Of a stretch of DNA of 64,000 nucleotides, positions 50,094 to 62,020 are shown in pieces. Location of the stretch: assembly GCA_024138025.1 (NCBI GenBank), contig JAMXBD010000424.1:558001-622000 (forward strand). The letters run 5' to 3'. Position numbers and translations under genes: made by a program. The notes under the pieces were generated by a model, which was not told the DNA's origin, did not search any database, and saw nothing but the letters and a program-made list of their open reading frames with translations. The stretch's first letter is position 1, and every line of letters begins with the position of its first letter. Source of the stretch: Combretum micranthum. Its lineage: Eukaryota > Streptophyta > Magnoliopsida > Myrtales > Combretaceae.

Positions 50094-51300
50094 TTTGCCA
50101 AATCTATCACGATCATTACAATAAAAAAGGGTTATTTTTGTATATAATAGATTTTTAAATATTTTCTTATGAAAACTATATTGAATTTGTTAATAGCGAA
50201 TCCGTTATATGTTATATGTTATTAAATTTAAACTGAAATTTATTTTATATCTCAAATAGAACACTAGGTCGGCCAATTATTAGGATCTTGTCAAATTATT
50301 GCAGCCCCTGGTTTCTTTGGTGAAATCCAGCTGCTTGACTTGTATCAAAACCCAGAAGCCCACAGGGAGTAGCCTCCTTTCTTTTTTTTACTGCAGCAGC
50401 TTCTTCACTTGTTTCTCTAAGTAGAGAACACTATTATCAGGACCCCTTGACCGCATGCAAAAGTCATTGCATCTATTGGCTCAGCTTGCAGTTGCACAAA
50501 AATCCAAACAAAGTTGAAAACACGAATAATAGTAATAATAAATAAATAAATAAATAATGAATGAATTAATTGAAAATGTTAATAGATGCTGAATCATCTC
50601 TCAAGATTTGAAATTAAAAAAATATATTATTGTATGTGAATAATTTTTTTATAAGATATGTAATGAATCTCATAAATTCATAAAACACATTAATTTCTTT
50701 CTCTTGATATTTATAATAACGCGACTATTAAAGATCAGTATAACGTAGGAAATCGAACTCTATATTTTAAGCTATAAGACTACTGACAAAATACATTAAT
50801 TTTAATAACAATTTATCCCGAGGCTTTATTTATTGGAAATTATGGTCCATAAAATGCCAGCTTCATCTCTGGTAGAATTTCTTCTTCTTGTTAATGTCAG
50901 ATAAAACAAAATGAAGAAACAACAACAGAGAAACAGAAAACGAAAGCTAAGACAAGACAAATGCTCCTCAACGAATACTTTGATGATGCCGTGTGTCTAT
51001 TCATTGTTTGTGCAAACATATGTTTGGACGCAAGAAATGGGAAACCCCCTTTTTTTTCACCGACGGATTGGTGATTGTATGTGAAAATAAGTCTTGTAAC
51101 AGAAGAAAGATAATAAATTGTTGTACATATTTTAAAAAATTTGTACTATTTTCAACTCAAAGCCAACATTTGAAAAAATTTAGAAGGATGGAATCATGGT
51201 CAATGATCTCCATAGTACATGTAATTAATAATTAAGATTATTAAAAATATATAATAAATAATATATAGCGATAAAACCCTTTGATGCCTTAATTTTAATG
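50094..51300. other. Intergenic, nothing recognised
   Basis: AT-rich DNA between the retrotransposon and the NiR upstream region. Short frames such as 50,993-51,235 have no recognisable similarity. Confidence 0.45.
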
Positions 51301-51313
51301 AAATGAACGACTA

Positions 51314-51459
51314 CCAATTTCATACATAATCAAGTTTTTTGTATCTTTTTTCACTACCTCATGTAATCATTACTTGACATGTATCCATTGCGTCAATAAA
51401 TAATAAAAGAATGAGGTAGTGAAAAGAGGCATGAAAAGTTTGATTAGATATGAAATTGA
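51314..51459. repeat. Small inverted repeat, MITE-like
   Basis: CAATTTCATACATAATCAAG...TTTTCACTACCTCA (51,314-51,361) is inverted at 51,412-51,459 (TGAGGTAGTGAAAAGAGGCA...GATATGAAATTG), around a ~50-bp loop. It could be a small MITE or a hairpin remnant. Confidence 0.6.
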
Positions 51460-51674
51460 TTTTTTTTTTTTAAGTTTAGGTACCAATTATTTACTTAATC
51501 AAATTTCAAATAACAAAAGGGGCTTTTTTTTCCCCGATATTTAAGCCACTCACTTTTACAATTTAAACAATCTAAAATATAGATCTTAAAGTTAATAATA
51601 ATTATTAAAAAAAAAATCTCACTTATCCAGTGGATTGTTCCAATCAACTGAAAAAAGAATAATTAATATTAAAG

Positions 51675-51785
51675 TGCTTGACCATGCAATTTTAAAACAA
51701 GCGAAAGTGGCCCTTGGAATCAACCAAAAGTCCCCTTGCCATTCTCTTTTCCCCTCCTCTCTAGTCTCTATTCCTAATGAAACAA
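51675..51785 (+). promoter_or_regulatory. Second copy of the NiR promoter module with NRE-like motif
   Basis: CTTGACCATGCA..TTTT, AAGTGGCCCTTGGAATC, ACCAAAAGTCCCC and a following CT-rich stretch align in order with 53,662-53,770 just upstream of NiR. The core at 51,708-51,733 reads TGGCCCTT, ten bases, AAAAGTCC. It fits the nitrate-responsive element consensus (about TGACCCTT-N10-AAGAGTCC) at least as well as the proximal copy. No NiR coding sequence follows it. It may be a distal enhancer-like copy or the relic of a duplicated NiR gene. Confidence 0.7.
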
Positions 51786-52204
51786 ACGGTTTTGTTGATT
51801 TTTTCCGTTCTGCTCCTCGTCTTACGTTTTTCTTTATAACTTATGATTAAAAAAATTTAGATAATTTTGACTTTTTTTAATATTAATGAAAATGTTTCTT
51901 ATAATTTATCTTCCTCAATTTCTAATAATTTATTATTTTTTTATGTGTAGTTAAAGATTGAGATTATAGGAAATAAGAAGACGTTATAACATAATGTTGT
52001 AATAAAATATTTTAAAAGTTTAGATAATTTTAGCATTGACATATAATTTGAAAGAGTTTGAGAGAAAAAAATTATGATCCAAATCTAAAATTTGCAAGAA
52101 TAAAGTGTAAACATAAAATCACGAAGATAATAAATTGTCATATCTATTATAAAATTTTTCAATAATTCTCAAAGCAAACATTATGGAAAGATTAGGTCAA
52201 GAGG

Positions 52205-52625
52205 TCAAATAATTGAAGCCAGTTCACAAACTACTCGAGCTTGACTCGATGATTACCCGAGTTCGATTCGAAAATAGTTGAGCCGAGCTCGAGCTTAAGC
52301 TATTCGAGTAGTTTATCGAGCCGAACTCAAACTTCATATGTTTAGCTCGATTAGCTCGCGAGCTTAATCAAGCTTTGTCGAGTTCAAGTTGATTATAAAT
52401 ATTAATCAAATTTAATTATTAATATTAATTAAAATTAAAAATATTTTTTAATATAAATTAAGTCTAAACAAGCTTAGCCAAGTTTATATAGTATTACTTC
52501 GAGTTGAACTCCTTATACAGTATTACTTCGAACTGAACTTAAATTTTAAAATTTCTAGTCAAATTCGAGCTTGAACTCGAGCTCAGCACTATATCATTTC
52601 AATTGAACTCGTTTGCGGCGTTAGG
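52205..52625. mobile_element. hAT-type MITE rich in GAGCTCGAG motifs
   Basis: Dense CTCGAGCTTGACTCG, GAGCCGAGCTCGAGC and TTGAACTCGAGCTC motifs surround an AT-rich core, as in the elements at 24,742 and 42,683. Ends and target duplication could not be fixed, so coordinates are approximate. Confidence 0.45.
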
Positions 52626-52725
52626 TCCATCTCCATCTATTCTGTGGGCTGCCCACGATTTTTTGATATGCAGTGGTTCCTCATGGTGTTAATGAAACTA
52701 TCCATTCAATTTTTACAAATATTTT

Positions 52726-53131
52726 CACACCGTGTTTGGCATTTTTTGACCGAAAACAAATGGAGCGAAAAGAAATACGGAGAAAAAAAAAGACTGAAGT
52801 CGTGAAAGGTAATTTTTTATTTTATATTTTGTAATATAAGTAAGAAATGAAAATAAATAATTTTGCCTTTGTAGTTTGGTCCATGTTGAGAAAGAAAACA
52901 AAGGGCTATGAGCTAGTATTGACAAAATTACGTTATTTTATTTTCATGGACATTGTAACGATATGCATGAAAAAGAGCTATTATTACTTCTCACTTTTCA
53001 CTTATTTTTATCCGTATAGAAAAAAGAAAGTAGCTATAAAGTGAAAATATTTTCACCATTATTCTTATTTTATTATTTATTTTTCATTTCTTTTCATTTC
53101 ATTCGGTTTCCAACCTTCAAACACAGTGTAA
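52726..53131. mobile_element. MITE-like element, 0.4 kb
   Basis: CACACCGTGTTTGGCA at the left is inverted as CAAACACAGTGTA at the right, with further inverted similarity inward (CCGAAAACAAATGG against CATTTCATTCGG). The overlapping opposite-strand reading frames here are by-products. Confidence 0.55.
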
Positions 53132-53640
53132 ATTTCAACCAATGATTTTTCAATGTACAAAATTGGGGAAATTTTTTTCAATGATATACCTAATTCACAT
53201 TAGTATTGGCAACTGCTCATAAAACACAACCCGATGAGAAATATGCTTATAGAAAAGAGAAAAAAATCTAATGTATAATATAAGACGTGACATGAAAAGG
53301 CGATTTAAACAAGAATAAAATAATTATTTTATAACTTAATTATTTATAATTTGTAATAAACTTTTCATACACTCTGACGAATTGCCAGCTTTCTATCAAG
53401 CTCATTCAAAGTAAATAAAAGGTGGTCGGAAAAAATATTTGTTGTGTAAGAATGCTATTCTTATTTTGTCTCAGTTAATAGATATTTTATATGTGTTAAA
53501 TAAATATAAAAATAAAAATATTTTTAAAATAAAATAGATTATTACTATTACTCTCTCTCTATATATATATCATAATATTATTGTTTGGGATAAAAATGAG
53601 ATACATTTTCAAGAGAAATAAGCATAGGGATAAAAGGAAA
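53132..53640. other. NiR upstream region, no element recognised
   Basis: AT-rich DNA with a (CT)n(AT)n run near 53,551-53,569. No TATA box can be placed convincingly. Confidence 0.4.
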
Positions 53641-53690
53641 AAAAGAATCATGTCATGATCCTTGACCATGCATTTTTGAGCTAAGCAAAG

Positions 53691-53717
53691 TGACCTTTGG
53701 AATCTACCAAAAGTTCC
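53691..53717 (+). promoter_or_regulatory. Nitrate-responsive element (NRE) of NiR
   Basis: TGACCTTT, ten bases, then AAAAGTTCC, about 215 bp before the NiR start codon. It fits the pseudo-palindromic NRE known from plant NiR promoters, which is bound by NIN-like (NLP) factors and drives nitrate induction. The motif is seen directly; function is inferred from position and from the family. The stretch from here to the ATG is CT- and CAC-rich, as in many leaders. Confidence 0.7.
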
Positions 53718-53905
53718 TATGCTAATCACCGCCTCCTTTCCCTCGTCCCTAGGGTCCCAACTCAAACAGCCACACGACACTCCTCCTACAAAATGCCCCG
53801 CACCCTCATCCCTTTCTCTCTTCACCTGACTTTTTCCCACCACCAACACCACCACCATAACATTACAACAACCACGAAACAAGACGCTTCACCATAACAA
53901 CCAAT

Positions 53906-56476
53906 ATGTCTTCTTCATCCCTCTCCATCAACTTCCTCTCATCCTCACTGGCATCATCTCACTCCACACGCCTCAGGACAAGGCTATCTGCCACCACCCC
54001 CACGACGGCTGCTGCTGCTGCTGCTCCGCCTACTAAGTCGGCAGAAGTGGATGCTTCAAGGCTAGAGCCTAGAGTGGAGGAAATAGATGGATATTGGGTA
54101 TTGAAAGAGAATTTTAGAAATGGTATTAATCCTCAAGAGAAAGTGAAGATTGAGAAAGATCCTATGAAACTCTTCATGGAGAATGGTATTGAGGAACTTG
54201 CTAAGTTGTCCATGGAAGAGGTTGATAAGGCTAAGATCACTAAAGATGATGTTGATGTTAGGCTCAAGTGGCTTGGTTTGTTCCACAGAAGGAAGCATCA
54301 CTGTAAGTCCTTTTTTTTTTTTTTTTTCAATCTGAAAAGAATAGACAAAATTCATATGCTAACACAGATTCAGATTAATGAAAAATGTTACCATAGTAAG
54401 ATCATAGGCTAATTCAATGATAGTATAGAAATCTAGTAGAGTAAGTTCATTGATAATGAACTAAGCCTACACTTGGACAAGAATCTGATCAATGGTCTAA
54501 CTGGAATTTAGTTCTGGAACTGATCGTTTTTTTTTTTTTTTTTCCTTTAAACTTAGTTTTAATGCTTTTTCCTTTTAAATTTTAAATAGATGGGCGATTT
54601 ATGATGAGACTCAAGCTGCCAAATGGAGTTACAACAAGTGCTCAAACACGGTACCTGGCAAGTGTTATTAGGAAATATGGAAAGGATGGCTGTGCAGATG
54701 TTACCACAAGACAGAATTGGCAGATTAGAGGAGTGGTACTGCCCGATGTGCCAGAGATTCTGAAGGGTCTAGCTGAAGTTGGGTTGACAAGCCTCCAGAG
54801 TGGTATGGACAATGTGAGGAATCCTGTTGGAAATCCCCTGGCTGGCATTGATCCTGAGGAGATTGTTGATACAAGGCCTTATACCAATTTGCTATCTCAA
54901 TACATCACGGGCAATTCTCGGGGGAATCCATCCATTGCAAACTTGTAAGTCACTGTACACTCTTTCTTATAACATTTAGTCCCTTTAAGTGTGTTCCAAT
55001 CACTCAATTACGTGCATTTCAGGAGAATCGTTGCTTTGCAATTGGTGATAGCTTAAAAAAGTCTAGTCAGTGAGAGCTTTTCCTTTATTCAGTGTAGAAA
55101 AATTATTTTTGATTCCTTTTCTAGTCAATGTATTAGGAGCATTACTTGGTTGGAGATAATTCTTGTATAAATTATCTGATACGTACAAGGATAAAGCAGA
55201 AGGGTTTGATAAGGTTTTCTTTATTTTTTTGTTTTGGCTTTGCAGGCCAAGGAAATGGAATGTCTGCGTGATTGGTTCTCATGACCTATATGAGCATCCT
55301 CATATCAATGATCTTGCTTATATGCCTGCAATGAAGGATGGGAGGTTCGGCTTCAATCTGTTGGTAGGTGGTTTCTTCAGTCCCAAGAGATGTGAGGAAG
55401 CTATTCCCCTTGATGCTTGGGTCTCAGCAGATGATGTGATTCCTGTTTGCAAAGCTGTCCTAGAGGCCTACAGGGATCTTGGTACCAGAGGAAACAGACA
55501 GAAGACGAGGATGATGTGGTTAATTGATGAACTTGTGAGTAACCACTTCTCTTTCCTTGTCCGTATTAAATGACCAATCTAGTTGCCAATGAAATCATTT
55601 CTAAACATGCTTTGCATTTGTTAGTTTCTGAATTATTTTTAAATCATTCTTGTTTTTAATTTAGTATGGTAAGATTTTTCAATATTGGCAATTCGATAAA
55701 TTAGTCTAATGGATGGCTGAATTTCAAATAAATGCAGGGCATTGAGAAATTCAGAGAAGAGGTGGTAAAAAGAATGCCGCACAAGGAGTTGGAAAGAGCA
55801 TCGTCAGAAGAATTAGTAAAAACGCAATGGAGAGAAGGGACTACTTTGGTGTCCACCCCCAAAAACAAGAAGGCTTCAGCTATTTAGGTCTTCACATTCC
55901 AGTTGGCCGGGTCCAAGCAGATGATATGGATGAGCTAGCCCGTCTAGCTGATGAGTATGGATCAGGCGAGCTCAGGCTCACCGTGGAGCAGAACATTATA
56001 ATTCCCAATATTGAGAACTCAAAAATTGATGCATTGCTCAAGGAGCCTCTGCTGAGGGACAGATTCTCCCCAGATCCTCCTATTCTCATGAAAGGCCTCG
56101 TTCATGTACAGGCAACCAGTTTTGTGGTCAAGCCATAATTGAGACAAAGGCAAGAGCATTGAAGGTGACTGAGGAAGTGCAAAGGCTTGTTTCGGTAACC
56201 CAACCTGTGAGGATGCACTGGACAGGATGCCCAAACTCTTGTGGTCAGGTACAAGTTGCTGATATTGGCTTCATGGGGTGTATGACAAGGGATGAGAATG
56301 GGAAAACTTGTGAAGGTGCTGATGTTTTTGTGGGAGGTAGAATTGGCAGTGACTCACATTTGGGAGAGGTTTACAAGAAGGGCGTCCCTTGTCATAATTT
56401 AGTGCCATTGGTAGTAGATATCCTGGTAAAACAATTTGGAGCGGTTCCAAGAGAAAGGGAAGAGGCTGAGGATTGA
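53906..56476 (+). CDS. NIR1: Ferredoxin-nitrite reductase, chloroplastic; two frameshifts as read
   Basis: It reduces nitrite to ammonium with six electrons from ferredoxin, using siroheme and a [4Fe-4S] cluster, in the plastid stroma. Four exons with GT-AG borders: 53,906-54,302; 54,590-54,944; 55,246-55,534; 55,738-56,476. Together they give about 593 residues, normal for the family. Residues 1-30 or so are a Ser/Thr-rich transit peptide, followed by an Ala run from a GCT repeat. Then come GYWVLKENFRNGINPQE (exon 1), TTRQNWQIRGV and SLQSGMDNVRNPVGNPLAG (exon 2), and FNLLVGGFFSPKRCEEA (exon 3). Exon 4 has the cluster/siroheme cysteines: a C-X5-C pair (near 471 and 477) and GCPNSC (near 512 and 516), with the spacing known for spinach NiR. 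One base is missing near 55,830 and another near 56,102, so exon 4 runs through three frames. Probably nitrate-induced through the NRE upstream. Confidence 0.95.
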
Positions 56477-56727
56477 TCGTGCAAATTGATTGACTATTGA
56501 AGCAGCTGTGATATCAAGCTTGTTAATGCAGAAACTTGGAATAATGCATACCAATCATTGAATGGGTTGTTCTGAACTGACTTTTTAAGTCTAGAGTCCT
56601 AGGCACTTAACTGTGAAAGAAGCATTGGTTCGTGTGCTATGCCATTTGCATTATCTTTAGTTTGATTTTGTCATTGATAATTCTAATACAAATCTTCTTG
56701 ATACCCTCTTTTGGGTAGCTGTATCAA

Positions 56728-56733
56728 AATAAA
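56728..56733 (+). terminator. Possible NiR polyadenylation signal
   Basis: AATAAA about 250 bp after the NiR stop, within a T-rich 3' region. Position fits a plant near-upstream element; actual cleavage sites are unknown. Confidence 0.4.
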
Positions 56734-57039
56734 AGTAGAGTTCTTGTGATCATATGTGGAATCATTTGTTGATTATACAATGTAATATTATGCTTTTGAA
56801 AGCCACTCTTTGGAAACTCCTCCTAAGCCAGATTCTTCAATTCCATGTATCAAGCCTGATTCTTGGTTGAAAGCGGGTACTGATGCATCAAGTAATTTAG
56901 CAGAAGATGAATTTAATGTTAAAAGAATTGAAAACAAGAATCAGCCTCGGTAGGTATCAATCATTCTAGAAACAAATTTGAAGAATAATGCATCAGAAAG
57001 GAAATCTTATAGTCTGTAATTTGCAACACTACCAAATGC

Positions 57040-57345
57040 ATACGAGCACAGCTTTATCATGATGTTCAAGCGGAAATGGAAGATGATGGAGAGGATTCAG
57101 TAGCAGAAAATAACTCATCAGGTATAATCAATCTAGGAACTACTATCATCTCCTTCTCTAACAGAGAAAAAGAGGTTGTGAGGAAGCCTTGGAAATTTGT
57201 GTTACTCATCAAACTTCAGGGTCAATCTCTGGGATATAAGATCCTGTTTATGGAGTTTTCCTCTGGGTTTTCCCATGGTTGGACTAATAGCACGCTTTTA
57301 TATAGTAACTTTTTTAATCCAGTGAAAATTTTTATAGTGTAATTA
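57040..57345 (+). pseudogene. LINE ORF1-like (DUF4283 type) remnant
   Basis: The frame reads EDSVAENNSSGIINLG, then REKEVVRKPWKFVLLIKLQG and QSLGYKILF. The 'RKPW..LI.KL.G...GY' pattern is what the gag-like N-terminal domain of plant L1-type LINE proteins shows. It is followed by unrelated sequence and is too short to work. The match is by eye, so treat it as probable only. Confidence 0.42.
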
Positions 57346-60300
57346 ACGATGTCTCCTGTCCAGAATTGGTTGTTTTTTCACCATCAATAAATGGGAGTTC
57401 AATTTCAAAGCTTCTATGTCTACTATTGATTTGCTACAGCATGGTTTTGAATTTCTTAACTTCTCCTTGAGTATTATGCTCTATAGCACTGAAGAAAATT
57501 GGAGAAGCAGTAGGCCTATGTTACTCAGTCGCTTTTAGTTCAGTCTTAACCAAGTTTTACTCAATCTGCTGTGATTACTCCAATACGTATACAAAGCAAA
57601 ACAGGCCTTCAACTTCTCTGTAGACATGTTCTTACGCATGATTTGTTTCCCATGTTATTTTTTCTGGTTAATAAATGTTAATTCTTGACAGCAACAAATC
57701 ACCCAACAGAGAGGCGATGCTTCAGTCCAATGAGCGACAGGAGCTGATGTTGACAACACCATATTCAACCACGAATTTCACTTAGTGGATTGACAGGGAG
57801 CCTAACTATCGCGCGAGAGCCAACAAATAGTGCCTTCAACCGGTGACAACAGGCTGGAGATGTCCAGAGTCATCTATGATTGATTCAGTAGTGGCAACGA
57901 CAGCATACAATATATCAGTTGATACACAGGAAGGGGAGCAAGATCAACAGCATATCAGGTTTCTTCCTTTTACTTACAAGTCGGTACACTCCAACTCATA
58001 TGAAGAATCCTAAATGGTGGGTTATCCATCTGTTGCCATTGCCATCTAAACTGTACTTACTCGCATTTTCACACAATTTCATCTTTTCTACTGTACAAGC
58101 TTATAGTTTGCTCGACTTCTGCTTCAGCTGCTATCCTCGCATCACGGAATTTTCATATTGACATTCCATTACCAGGATCTGTTAAGTCAATTATCCCAAC
58201 CTATCTACTGTTTTTATTTTCCTTCCTTTCTTTCTTTTTTTTTTTTTTCTCCTTTAAGTAAATTGTTGGCTTCTTTTCTTCTATTTCGTGCCGCAAAAGT
58301 TTCTGTTGCTGGCAATTTTATTGTTTATCCCTTTACTAAGAGATTTCAGGCAGTTATGGATGTTGATTCTTACACCGTACAGCATCTCGGTGCCAAATCT
58401 TTGTGTCCACGGCAAAATTAGCAAAGTTGGCTGTAGATGCCTTAACGAGAAAGCTCAGGTGATGCTAACACCACGTAAATTGATTGGTAGAATATAACTA
58501 CAAATAAAATTTTACCATGTTATCGTAATCATTTTGTCAAAATAGGATTGATATTTATCCACTATTCATCTAAACGCATGGCGCATTAGCTCCAATGATG
58601 ATTCCCCCCCCTCTCTCTTGAATGGGGAAATGACTATAATGTTAAAGTGAATGGAATTTGCTTCAGGATGCCATTAGTTATGATCCTGACTTGTGCAACT
58701 AGCTCCTGGTGAGAATCAAAGCTAGAGAATATATGCCACTGTATAAGCTGTGAGAGAAATGGGATTTTGACATGGAAATCTCTTTATTACGCTTCAGATG
58801 CTGGTAAATTCATCAACGGATGACACTTGTAGTTTGTTAAGTTTTTAGATTAGATAATTGTGAAGCTAATTTTAACATGGTATCAAGTATGGGGTCATAA
58901 GTTCGGATATCTGCACGCTTGTTACAATCCTCGTTAAAAATTAATGCATCCATTTGATGAGTTTTAGTTAAAGCTAAAGTCTAGTTCATGAGTGAAAGAA
59001 GTTATATAATAGATAATAGCTCACATCATGGTTAGCAAACTCACGATTTTACTATTCAATGGAAGATATAAAATAATAGAATTATACAAAATCGTGCAAA
59101 ATTGGTATAATTGTAAACTAATGTTTATTATTCTACCTAAAAATTGCACATAAATGAATTTTCTTCTATTTTAATTAGGAAAATATATAAAATCATAAAC
59201 TTGTCGAAACGTATTGTGAATTGGGATTTTGACAATCATGACTACACCATATCATAAGGTTAAACTTTTAGATGAGATGGTTGTGGTACTAATTTAACAT
59301 TTGATGATGCCTATGTTGTATTGGCCCTCACATCTCTCGAAAGAGGCAGTTAGTTAACTGGTAGCTCTTACCAGTTATAGAAAAAGGCCCAGAGAAAACT
59401 CCGTTGCGATAATTCTTGAGTTGGCTCAAACATGGGGAACATATGTGGTTTGGCATGAGACTTAGAGCTGGATATCTTCTTGACAATGCAAGCATAGCTT
59501 GTTTCAACATGGATATTTTTTACCCCCTCCTTAAAACAATCTTGGGATGATAGCTCATGTTAATCACTTGTGTCCTTTTTGATCAGCTCATTCAAAGGGC
59601 ATTGACCTTGCCCTCCTATGACTCCAAACAAATTGCCACGTGACCTATTGACATTCATTTGGTGAGGCTCACATCGTGTTGGTGCTACCAACCAGCATTG
59701 TCAGATCTGATCTGGGGTTGATCTAGACATACTAGAGTTCAAGGGTTATAAAGTTGGATCAAATTTTGAGCCAAACCATTTCCAATATGAAGTCTTGTTT
59801 AACTAGGTTAAAAACCAGTCAAGTCAATCCAACTTGGACAATATTGTTGTCAACCGTTGAGTACACTTAGAGCTAGACTTGGGTGTGTGTGATCCTAAAT
59901 TGTGAATGGGGCAAAAACCGATGTATTGGTTCTAGAACTAAATTAAACCTATGGGGTTGGGTTCAAATTGTCCTTAAATGAAACTTCCCACCTAGTTTGA
60001 GATGAAAAATTTAGAAAAAAAAAATATAAAAAGAAATAAACAAATATAATTAAATTATATTGAAAATTTAAACTTCTTCCATGAAAGTTGGAAAAATTAT
60101 CTTTCATTCATATTTACATATAATAACAACACAACACAAAAAAAAAGAAGAAAAAGAAAATCATTTTAAAGTTATGCCGGATATGATTTATATAGAAACC
60201 TTGGTAAACTTTGGACTTGCAGGTAATATTTTGTAAGTGTTCATTTACAACTAAGGTAGAGCGCTCACAAAGTCTATTAGCTAATAGTTTTAATAAATTT

Positions 60301-62020
60301 GTTGTTAAAACTTTAAAAGGTTATATCTTAGGGATTAAAACTTTGTTTTTTGTTTTTTTTTTTAATGTATTGTGTTTTTTCTAAAAGGTTATATCTTAAC
60401 TCATTTTTGTCATTCATTTTTTTATTTTTTTATTTCATGCATGCATGTGAAAGTATATTTTGCAAGTTTTTTTATTTTTATTTTTATTTTCTTTTGAGAC
60501 TAATTAGCCTTCACATTTTTGTGTGGTATTTTGTCGATAGAACATTGTTAGGCTACCAAGCCACTAGAATCTAGCTGGCTTCAGTCTCTTCTCTCTAAAA
60601 GTGGTTGTGATAATATTCTTTTTATTACACACCTCTTCTAAGAGTGAAGCAATGACTTTTATCTCTAGTAGCAATGTTGCTCTTAGACATTGTCATGGAC
60701 TAGTTTGGTTCAAGAACGAAACTAGATCTATAAGAGTTAAGTTGGTTCACAGGATTCGATTTTGGTTCCATTGGAATTGGGATCTGCATGCATATAATTA
60801 ATTAAAAAATAAAGAAAGATCCTTCCAAGATAATTACATATAAATATATGTACTTAGGACCAAAAAGAGTACGTATATATTTACATTTATTCACGTATTT
60901 CCATATGTGTGTAGATATGGAAAAAAAACAAAAAAAAAAGACTTACAAGAAAAGATTTAAAGGGGCATTGCAAAGGGCTTTTAATTCCACGAATATTTTT
61001 TCTAATTTAAACATTACATTCAATTGGATGGGGATTATACCTTACCTCTATTGTAAATTTCATATATTATATGTAGATCTTTGGGAAGAAATGTTTAAAC
61101 GAGTAAATCTAAACAATATAGGAAGAGGTGGGGAACCTTTTTTTTTTCTTTTTGAATTTTAAGTTTGTCTCAAATGTGCCTATTCACTAATAGGATTCCA
61201 ACTAATGTAAATTTCATATATTATAATTTATTATGTTGGTCACTTTTACTTCAACAAAGTGTTGGGTTTAATTTTGATATTGATTAATTACCTTTTGCAA
61301 AAAAAGAAAACCTTATGTTTGTATAATTTAAATCCTTGCTTTTGAAAAAAAAATCTATCAATACATTAGAATTTTGGGAAAAAAGGTCAATGGATTGTTT
61401 TTGGTAATTAAAAAAAATTCTACTAAATAATACATGAAAAACAATTTTTTTATTGTTATTTTTTCAGTAAAAAATAATAGAAGATAGGATTGCTAACCTT
61501 GACTATTATTTATTTAGTGTAGAGGTGGTGGTACTCCTAACCAAAGAGAGGAAACCATTGAAGTATTTGTTTTGCTCACTAGTGTAATTTTTCACGTCCT
61601 ATTGTTGATACTCCACTCTAGTCTAATCATGGTTGCAAGCTAGTGCTTCAATCGTTGAAAGGCCATATGTGGACTTGTGTTTAGCTTACTATTAACCTAT
61701 ACTATTGAAAGCTTACTTCATTGTTACCATTAGAGCTGAGGCCACTAAGACATGCTTGGCAATTTGGGACAGAATTGAAAATGTCTCTGCATAGTGTTTC
61801 CACTAATCAAGAATATCGAAAGTTGTAAGCATGACAATTGCCACCAAATTCAAATGCGGTGTTAAGATACTTGTCAATCTTTGAATTTGCTTCACTCCTG
61901 CTAAGCATCATGGTGCTTCTTGAATTTTCAGTGGTGGAGCACTACTTCGGGCTTCTTGACTACAGTGGTTGATAGTGCGGTAACTAATGTGGTTGGATTG
62001 GCAGGTATTTAAGCACCATA
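57346..62020. other. Intergenic, scattered repeats, no gene recognised
   Basis: No supported coding region. A TTTAACATGGTATCAAGTATGG phrase near 58,873 recalls the initiator-tRNA-complementary sequence next to many plant LTRs, but no LTR could be paired with it. GGTTAAAAACCAGTCAAGTC near 59,806 looks like part of a worn DNA-element end. A-rich and T-rich runs are common from 60,000 to 61,500. The open frames at 57,919-58,497 and 60,350-61,162 have no family resemblance. Confidence 0.4.

Noticed and set aside
53559..53897. Frames on both strands just before NiR
   Set aside because: The minus-strand frame runs across the promoter and leader and the plus-strand one stops before the NiR ATG without homology.
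54062..54355. 97-codon minus-strand frame in NiR exon 1
   Set aside because: Shadow of the coding strand; the plus strand matches NiR throughout.
57919..58497. Three overlapping frames after NiR as a possible small gene
   Set aside because: They overlap in different frames, show no domain and have no convincing splice structure.
58873..58895. TGGTATCAAG phrase like an initiator-tRNA primer site
   Set aside because: No LTR end lies directly before it and no gag follows, so it cannot be called a primer-binding site.
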